The position numbers and the translations under genes are program-made. Below, piece by piece: positions 56,740 to 64,000 of a stretch of 64,000 nt of DNA. The stretch's first letter is position 1; each line of letters starts with the position of its first letter. This DNA is from Tausonia pullulans (lineage: Eukaryota > Basidiomycota > Tremellomycetes > Cystofilobasidiales > Mrakiaceae): assembly GCA_951802195.1 (NCBI GenBank), contig OX637623.1:62001-126000 (forward strand), given 5' to 3'. The notes beneath the pieces were generated by a model. The model made no database searches, was not told where the DNA came from, and saw nothing but the letters and a program-made list of their open reading frames with translations.

Positions 56740-59312
56740 TCACCCATGGACGATTCGACCGAAGGACTTGAACATCCACCCCTGGGGCTCAGTCCTTGCA
56801 GGTGTTTCCTGCGAGGACAAGAGGTTGTTGCCCTTCTCCCTGGCAAGCCATGCGAAACTTCGGAGTCCGTAGTCGACGCCTGTCTCCCCTCCTTCATGCA
56901 CAATCAAAGCACCGGCCCACGATGACGGACATCTTGCTTGTCCGGCTCGCGTTGCGATTCCATCGAAACCGCCTGCTGCGAGAGAGCGGCGCGAGAGTGT
57001 CGTTGACGGCGAGAATGGTCCTGGTGGTGGTGTGAGGCATGCTGATTGCCACGCAGAGCGTCGAGCCAACAAGCCAGCCACTGGCTGGAGAAAAGATCGA
57101 GAGAGTGTCGTCCGAAATACAAGCGGACTGCTTCATGTGAATGGCGAGCTCAACCGAGGGTTGTCAGGCCATTCGATTTCTGTGTATGCTATGGGGCGTA
57201 TGCTATGGGGAGAAAGAACGATGAGAAGCTCACGAATGTCGTCTTCTCCCCTGGGTCACGGCGTCACTCGAGAGATACGCGCTTCTTGGAAACGCCTTGC
57301 GAAACCATTTCCCTCCCGAACCCTCCACCGTCCCATGCACGACACGAACCTATCGACCTTCCTGTGGTCAGAGAGATCAGAAGCTGGCCCTAGAAATCCG
57401 ATAGAGATCTGGTCACGAGACACCCAAGGTAGCAAGACTTGAACACGCACTCGCCGGGTCTGACGGGATGGCGAAGGCAAACAAACTTAAAGCTAGAAGG
57501 ACAGTCAGCCCGCTGTCTAGTGAGCACCCGACAAAATGGAGACCCGGACCAGGAGCCTACGAGGCGAGGTCAACGATAGAAGCGTGGAGTGTTGCAATCT
57601 GGACAACGTCGTTCTCTAGCTTCGGGAGTCCCTGATGAAAGAAGACGACGTCGATCTGGAGCGAGGGTGCGAATCGGAGGGGAGATTGCGCCGAAGAGTA
57701 TCTCCTAGGACTAATAGAATATCCATTTCGCTACAAGAACCATCGGGATTGAGAAACAGCCCAGCGCATAAATCGTTATCTCGAGAGGTGGCTCGTGATT
57801 CTCCCAAATCGACTTCGAACTTTCAACCGCACCCGTCTTCCTCCACACTCGTGCGTTCAACAATTCCGAGGATGAACAGACCGCGTCCTCTCGAGTGCTG
57901 AGAAAACTCACATGTAGCATATGGGCCACTGGACCCTCCCAGACAACAGGCAACTTCCGCTCGACGAGTTCCATGCATCATGCAGAGGGCTTTGGAAACT
58001 CCTTCGAAACGGTCTGCCGGACAAGGGTGTTCAAAGCGAGAATCTGGAGGATAGAGGAGGTTCAGTGCCTTGTTCGAGATGAATAGCGCCGATGCAACGC
58101 CGAATTGATCGGACTTTAGTCTGAGAGAGACTGGCTCCAAGTCTGAGAGGACAGTCTCGTAGTGATACGAGAGTTGTACTGGTTGAAATCGCCGAGTCAA
58201 CAGTGTCAAGCTCGAGCGTGGAGCAGCTCGACTTACGAATGTCATCCTTGAAAGGGGGGCTGGAGAAAATCCAGAGGCTGGGGACTCGTCGCTCGATGTC
58301 GATGAGGACTTGAAGAGGTCGCGCGCTTCGACTTTGACTTAAACTCGGACGGACCAGCTGACTTCACTAGACGTACAGCAATCAAGGGCGGCGTATAAGG
58401 ATTAGCGTGGTTTGGTCAGAGATGAGTCTCAGACAGAGGTGGGGCTGCGTTCTCACTAGGGATTTCTCCACTGGTTGAAGTTGAATTTGAAGCTGAGGAC
58501 GAAGACTTTAATGCGTCACGCAAACTCGCACCGCTTGGACATACACATTGGTTCCCCTGGTCAGACATGATTCTCCGGTCTCTTCACCGAGCGCAGCGAT
58601 ACTTTCGAGGATGATAATGTCCTCGTCAAGCGTCGGTCGCTGATTCGTCTCAGAGATCGATGACAGTCGACCGTACTAACGCGTTGACAGGATGTGGGGC
58701 CGCGACGTTCGTGCGGGACCAGCCTGATTCCACGCTCTGCCGCAACGATTTGGATCGAGGCTTTGGTTGGGTTAAGATTAGATTCCTGGACACGGCGACG
58801 AGGTGAGCCAGATATCAGACGGACGACCGCAAAAGCCGTGCAGAGTCAAAATGGATGCTGCGTTTGCCCAAATCTCCGTGTGAGATAACCAACGGGGCGG
58901 AAGGGAGGGAGCTGGCGAAAGAGGACAAAGCAGAGCAGCCGGACGAGGCCGACAGGGAGGACGTGGGACGGGGCGACGGAGCTGTCAGACTGTGGCCGTC
59001 TGCTCTGCCGTCGTTGAGAAGGTCGGAGAGGAAGAAGTCGAGGTTGATCGGGGTGTGGATTGAGGTAAGGTGAAGGAGCCAGATGCGTTGTACTTGGGTA
59101 CTTGGGAGACGGCGTGTGCGGCCTTCCCCGAGGAATCTGCCAACATCTGTAAGCCAACTTTCGTTTAGCTCGAAGCCCTCGACGACGTCGAGGTCTGTTG
59201 GGTTCTCGGTTCTCCAGTCGCCATCCCGGAAGAGAAGTTTGTAATCGTGAGCAGCAATATCTGTGCAGGAGGGAGTATGCGAAGTGTGTAGAAGAATGCG
59301 AAGATGCAGCAA
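56740..59312 (-). pseudogene. Possible decayed minus-strand gene, family uncertain
   Basis: Several coding-looking minus-strand stretches lie in the same direction but do not join by hand: 58815-59312 (HDYKLLFRDGDWRTENP, LDVVEGFELNESWLTDVGRF, VQRIWLLHLTSIHTPINLDF), 57823-58245 (LSDLEPVSLRLKSDQFGVAS, LFISNKALNLLYPPDSRFE), 57256-57480 and 56740-57081. The Leu spacing in some pieces recalls leucine-rich-repeat/F-box proteins common in fungi, but no F-box consensus is visible. Stops separate the pieces where no good introns fit. It could equally be an intact gene with unusual splicing or several short noncoding frames. Confidence 0.3.
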
Positions 59313-59480
59313 GAGGGCGGATCCAAATGTAAGGAGGGGGAGAGATGGAGAGAAGATGGATCGAAGGACGGGGAGAAGAAAGTATTGAATAGAAGTAAAG
59401 TAAGCAAAGGATGAAGAGGATTCTTGTGAAGGGCGACTAGAACGCGCAGCATTCGTCGTTCAGGAACAAGCCTGTGTGAT

Positions 59481-62400
59481 CTAGCACTGGCCGAGAAGCT
59501 TGTTGCCTGGCGTGGATGCACTCGACATCTGCGCCCACTGTGGTTGTCGGGACAAAAATGGGTCAGCGAGAAGAGCTCAGCCTCAAAGCCTGATCCACAG
59601 GAAGAGATACGGACGGTCGTAATGCTGAGGGGAAGAAAACAAGGTCAACCAATTGACCCAGGCAAGGGAAGCTTGCATGAGTTATGACTCACTTAGGATT
59701 GGTGTATCCCTCCGGGAATTGGGCCTAAAGGAGAGATATAGGCTTATATCAATGAGTGTCCGGAACCCTTTCGATAGACGTCGACTCACGATGTAAGAGG
59801 CCGTTGGGAACTGGAGCACAAAACAAAACAAAATAAATAAAGTATGGTCATCAGCGCCTGTTGCAGTCAGAGAGGGCACTGTCATAATCATTCACCTCGT
59901 CTGGGTCGCAACCAATGTTCTTGAGAGCTGGATCCTGGTAGACGCGAACGTAATCGACATGCATGTGGACGGGCCAGAGTTCCGCCAGATTCTCCAAGTC
60001 AATGGCGCCTGCGGAAGACGTCGATGGTCAGCTCGGAGCTCCTCGAATACATCAGAGGCCCAAACTCACCGAAGTTGGTGGAAAGCGCCAAATTAAGCAA
60101 GATATACATGGGCTCCTTGGGAATGAAGCGAGCGCTAACATCTGTTGCGGAGACCGCCGGGAAACCACCCTGTTTGTAGGTCCAGACGCTGCGTTGATTG
60201 TGGAATGGGTCAGCTTTCTTCCAACAAGACTAGCAGATGGAATACGTCTACTTACAGCTTGTCATCGACGAACCACTAAAGAGGTTTGAGTGGGAGAGGG
60301 GAGGCACGCGGACCGGACCGAAGGAAGGGGTATGGAATGTGGTCAGTTTCAACCATCTCGCCATTCGACGCAGTAGGGTCTTTACACTGATGTAGCCGTT
60401 GTCGGACGTGTCATATTCGATCGCATAGACGGAGTAGCAACCGGGTTTGCCTTGGCGGTCATACTCGTAACAGTCTGTATTGCGCCCAGCCGACATCAGC
60501 ACAAACCCTTCAGCGGGATAAGGTTTCATGTTTTGACAAACCCTGGTTGGTGTTCGAGACGACGGACGAGGTTTGCTGTAAAGAGAGGTTGTATATCAGG
60601 AGAGACCATCCAGAGGGCGAACGCACGCGAGACCCACCTGCATGTTACCACCCTGGTAGGTGTTCAGCTCGCTAATCGTTGGATCCACTGGAATATAACA
60701 TAGTCGACATAGGGCAAACGTTAGCTGACAACCCTGAACGACTCGAGAAAGCTTCCGCCGGCTGACCGATGTGCATATGCGTCTTGCTGTGAATTCCTCG
60801 GGAGTCAGCTTCACAATATCGGCCAAGATGGACACAACAAGATAATATGCTCACTTCTCCCATTCGTAGTGCTGTCAAAGCAGATATGTTTCATCAGTAC
60901 ATGAGGGTATGCATTGGACTGCGAGTGGGAGTCAGCGAGCTCACCGGGTTAAAGGGTGCCCACTGTCCCGACTGCGAGACCTGTCCGATGAGTTTCGAGT
61001 TGTCGACTTGAGCCTCGAAGACGTCAATCTGTGGGTTTGACCAGAGTCAGCGCATTTTGAAGGACTATCTAGCGAACAAATTACCTCCGGGGCACTCCTT
61101 CCAACCCACTCCCCGTTCGAGTGCTTCGGTCCAGGATGTGTCTTGTCGTCGGGGCACGTGCAGCGGGAAAGACGCTGACCGGGGAGGTACGAAAGTGCGT
61201 AGGGATACTCGAGGTCCTCGGAAATCAAAGTTCCACTGGTGAGGGCGATATCGGGTTTCCCGTGAAGCGTCTGGTTCGGGAGAGCTGCGAAAGTGGATTG
61301 GAAGGTCAGTCGGTCTTCACGAACATATGGCAGACACGGGCAGAGGCAAGTACTAACTTCCAGTGTCGCAAGAATCGTATGAGTAGGGCTGTTAGGTCAA
61401 TTCAGGATGCCCCGTCAGTCACTGACAACTTGAAGTGAGCTTGGAAGTTTAAATGCGCGCCTGAGCGCGTCCCAGTCAGTACGCACCCACAAGCCTTCGA
61501 GGGTGCCTCCGTATCCTACACGTCCAAGATTTCCCATTGTCCAGAATGCTGGCCAAAGACCATAAACCTCGGAGGTAGCAGGCAGACGAACGGAGGCTGC
61601 ATGGAGTCGAGGTGGCGAACCGTTAGCGTACAGGACCGGCGCACATACCAGCAACCACGAGGCAATCGATGCACCTTCAAGCCTTCCTCCAGTGAAGCAG
61701 AACTTATTCCACGTTTGCATCGAGCCTCCCGTGTAGTTGAGGTCATGGCTCGGCTTGTTGCTCAGCTCAATGATACTGGGAGGACGACCGGTCAGCCCCA
61801 GGCCCTTATCACCGCGCGTCACGCTCGACCCTGACACGCACAGCTTGCCATCCTTGGTCGTGAGCTGCCGCGGGTCGTAGTACTCCATGTCATTCGTCGC
61901 CCAAGCGTGGAAATCAGCGGCCTCCCAGTAGGGATCGTCACCGGGGTAGAACGTGCGGCCGTCCTGTTCGAACTCGTCACTGAAGACGAGCTCCCACTTG
62001 GCGCCGGAATTAGAAATGATAGAGTACTTGTCCGAAGGAGTGTCAGCGTCGATGAGACCGAAGTCTACCAGATACAAACCAAGCGGAGAATAGGAAAAGG
62101 GCGCGTCAGAGGTGATCTCCGGGCACGAGGGAAGATGATTCAGAACTCACTGCCGATAAGCTCTGGAACCTGTCCAGAGCCGTTGACACCTCCAAGACTG
62201 CAGATTAAGTGGGACAGGGCGTCGGTATCGTGTGAAAAAGGGGAGATGCCGCGCGCGTGCGCTCTCGGAGCCAAGAAAGCCGTGCGGCCCAACAAACGTA
62301 CTTGAAGCCAGACGCGGCCGAGACCGTCGTGGCAAAAGCTGAGTAGATCGGATAGCCAGCAAAGAGCATGAGCAGACACATAGCCTGGAGTTCCGTATCG

Positions 62401-63320
62401 AGCGTCAGGGAGAGACAGAGGAGAGCAGAGAGGGGTCAAGTGGTGGAGGGAGCGTGTGAGACGCACGAGCAGGGCAATGAAGCCGAGATTCATCAGTCCA
62501 CGCCAGGTGAAGATGGATCCTCCCTTGTCAACACGGTGATCCCGCTTGGGATCCGGATTGTGAAGCTCATCTGTAGAAGCAGGGGGAATGGAGAGGGTGT
62601 CAGAGGGCGAGGGGCACGAACGATGACCGAAGTCTCGTTCAGGGGTGTGGAACCTCATTGGCCTGTTTCTGCTGGACTGCCTCACGCACCATCGGGTTCC
62701 GGGCTCAGGTCATTCTCCCACGAGGCAGTGTCGGCCGAGAGCGCGTACTGACAGGAGAAGGAGGATTAACGAACGAACCTGTGGGCAAGCACCGGCGACG
62801 ACCAAAACTACTGACCTTCTCTGAAACGGTGGGAGCCAGCGACCCCGCGCGGCTTCCGCCACCGCCTGCAGACGGCGAGAAGCGTCGAAGGGATCCGTAC
62901 GGCTGAAGGAAGGCAATCTCCATATCAGTCTTGTGAAGCAGTGTTATAGTGCGGTGCGTGTCCTCTCCAAGCCAAGTGTGAATGGAGGTGGCGTACATCG
63001 TCAGAGTAAGCAGCACTTGTGAGCGAGGTCCTTGAGCCCCGCGAGGCTGAGACGCCGCCGGCGACGAGCCCGTTGGAGGAAGAGAGGACCGAGTCGTGGG
63101 AGCCCTCCCTTGACATCGAGGGCGGTCCACCGGACGAGTTCGGGAAGAAGAGGTCCCGGCCTCCAGGTACGCCCGGGTCGGGTCTGGAGGCAGTCGTATC
63201 GAATGAGTCTCGGTAGGGCTGCTGAGCGGACGAGGAAGGGGGATCTAGGAAGGGCGAGGTTGCAGATGACATCTGAGCGGTGCGGGGGTTGCTGAAAGAA
63301 TAAGGCTGGCCAGGTGGCAT
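59481..63320 (-). CDS. KRE6: KRE6/SKN1-type beta-1,6-glucan synthesis protein (GH16)
   Basis: Type II membrane protein of the secretory pathway needed for cell-wall beta-1,6-glucan. The start ATG at 63318-63320 opens MPPGQPYSFSNPRTAQM and a Ser-rich cytosolic tail. After exon joins come PYGSLRRFSPSAGGGG, SADTASWENDLSPEPD, a membrane anchor (TWRGLMNLGFIALL then AMCLLMLFAGYPIYSAF), and the lumenal GH16-like domain: KWELVFSDEFEQDGRTFYPG, DDPYWEAADFHAWATNDMEY, YDPRQLTTKDGKLCVS, GLWPAFWTMGNLGRVGYGGT, CTCPDDKTHPGPKH and APEIDVFEAQVD with E-x-D-x-x-E. The end reads MHVDYVRVYQDPALKNIGCD, YTNPNITTW and NKLLGQC, the conserved C-terminus. An intron (61029-61084) splits the catalytic motif. KRE6 and SKN1 are close paralogues, so the symbol marks the family. 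Confidence 0.93.
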
Positions 63321-64000
63321 GCTCTTCGCACTCGGTTTCTCTATTCGGGCGGCGAAAGAGGGGAGGACAAGGCTTTGCAGGAGGAGGAAGAGGGTTGTCG
63401 GTGAAGGGCGAGGAGTGTCGTTTCGAGGGAATGGTGTATGCAGGCGGCCTGTGTCGCCTCCCCAGGAGGTGCGCGGGAGATAATAATAGAACAATAGGTG
63501 TGTGACTGCGAGTGAGAAAGAGATTGAGCCGGGCCTTTCAGGGGTCGGCCCTTCTGCCTCGGTTAGCCTGGAACGAGTGAGAAAAATCCCTCGCGTCATC
63601 GCCGCCCGCCGGCTTGTCCTCTCGCCCCGACGACTTTCGGCGTGGTTTGGACGATATGCTCTAGACATCCTCCCGCTTGGCGTTTTTTCTTCCTCTACAC
63701 CCTTCTTGCACTCTTCCCTTCCGCGACACGCTCACGCCTCTCTCGCCATTCCCCTTTGTATTCTAGACCGGCACGTCACCGCTCTACCGCTCTGCGCGTT
63801 TGCAAGCGCGAGGACCTAGACCAGTGTGGGGGAAGAAGGGGCACCGCGACCAACTTGATGTCCGTCCTGCCCAGAATCAATGGGAGTTTTAGGGCAGCCT
63901 TGCCCTCCCAGCGTCTCACTCGACCGTGACCTTGCCCACCCCCCCCCCCCCCCCCCCCCCCCGATCAATCCCTCGGCAGAAGATGTACCAAAAAGTGATA
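63321..64000. other. KRE6 upstream region to window edge
   Basis: About 680 bases upstream of the KRE6 start. On the coding (minus) strand the frame remains open for roughly 115 codons before the chosen ATG, but the encoded stretch is low-complexity and has no family resemblance. Plus-strand frames show no motif. A poly-C run closes the region. Confidence 0.4.
63939..63962 (+). repeat. Poly-C tract, about 24 bases
   Basis: Uninterrupted run of C near the window edge. Runs of this length are prone to slippage in vivo and to length error in sequencing. Confidence 0.9.

Noticed and set aside
59165-59521. A 118-codon minus-strand frame as a separate gene
   Set aside because: Its first part overlaps the last exon of the KRE6-type gene (NKLLGQC and stop at 59481-59483) in another frame, and the rest is unconserved.
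1-64000. tRNA, rRNA or CRISPR loci
   Set aside because: A visual scan of the gene-free stretches for tRNA box A/B-like motifs, rRNA landmarks and regularly spaced repeats found none. The only regular arrays are microsatellites and the coding octapeptide repeat. A covariance-model scan would be needed to exclude a small RNA.

Overview
This window is nuclear DNA of a fungus, most likely a basidiomycete yeast of the red-yeast type (Pucciniomycotina). That placement is an inference from GC-rich DNA, very intron-dense genes with mostly 50-110 nt GT-AG introns, CTGAC/CTCAC branch-like motifs, pyrimidine-rich 5' flanks, and the gene set itself (KRE6-type glucan synthesis protein, CCH1 calcium channel, copper-fist regulator). 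No rRNA, tRNA or CRISPR was seen.

Layout, left to right. A 5'-truncated forkhead transcription factor (+, to 2686), a class II ketose-bisphosphate aldolase (+, 3391-4800), mitochondrial DNA polymerase gamma (+, 5028-10294), the ribosome-recycling Fe-S ABC protein RLI1/ABCE1 (+, 11005-13493) and a GT61-type glycosyltransferase (+, about 13989-17182) form a same-strand run. The 10-kb voltage-gated calcium channel gene CCH1 follows on the minus strand (17703-28066). Next come two plus-strand genes for secreted proteins: a lectin-like protein ending in 22 lysine/aspartate octapeptide repeats (29763-31268), and an unrecognised signal-peptide protein (31779-34529).

The middle holds a copper pair: a large copper-fist transcription factor (-, 35485-39412), whose DNA-binding domain is spelled by a chain of micro-exons, shares a 772-bp divergent intergenic region with a copper amine oxidase (+, 40185-43692). 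A sugar-type MFS transporter (-, 43979-47120) follows. Upstream of it lies a non-LTR retrotransposon (LINE) with an uninterrupted 1,224-codon endonuclease/reverse-transcriptase ORF, a small upstream ORF joined to it by TAATG, a short A-tail and candidate 8-bp target-site duplications (47449-52718).

The right end carries two minus-strand GH16 genes, a secreted beta-glucanase-like enzyme (53486-55420) and a KRE6/SKN1-type membrane protein of cell-wall beta-1,6-glucan synthesis (59481-63320). They share a phase-0 intron inside the catalytic EIDxxE motif. Between them is an apparently decayed minus-strand gene.

Exon boundaries were assigned by hand from reading-frame continuity, splice consensus and remembered family motifs. 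No transcript evidence or database search was available.
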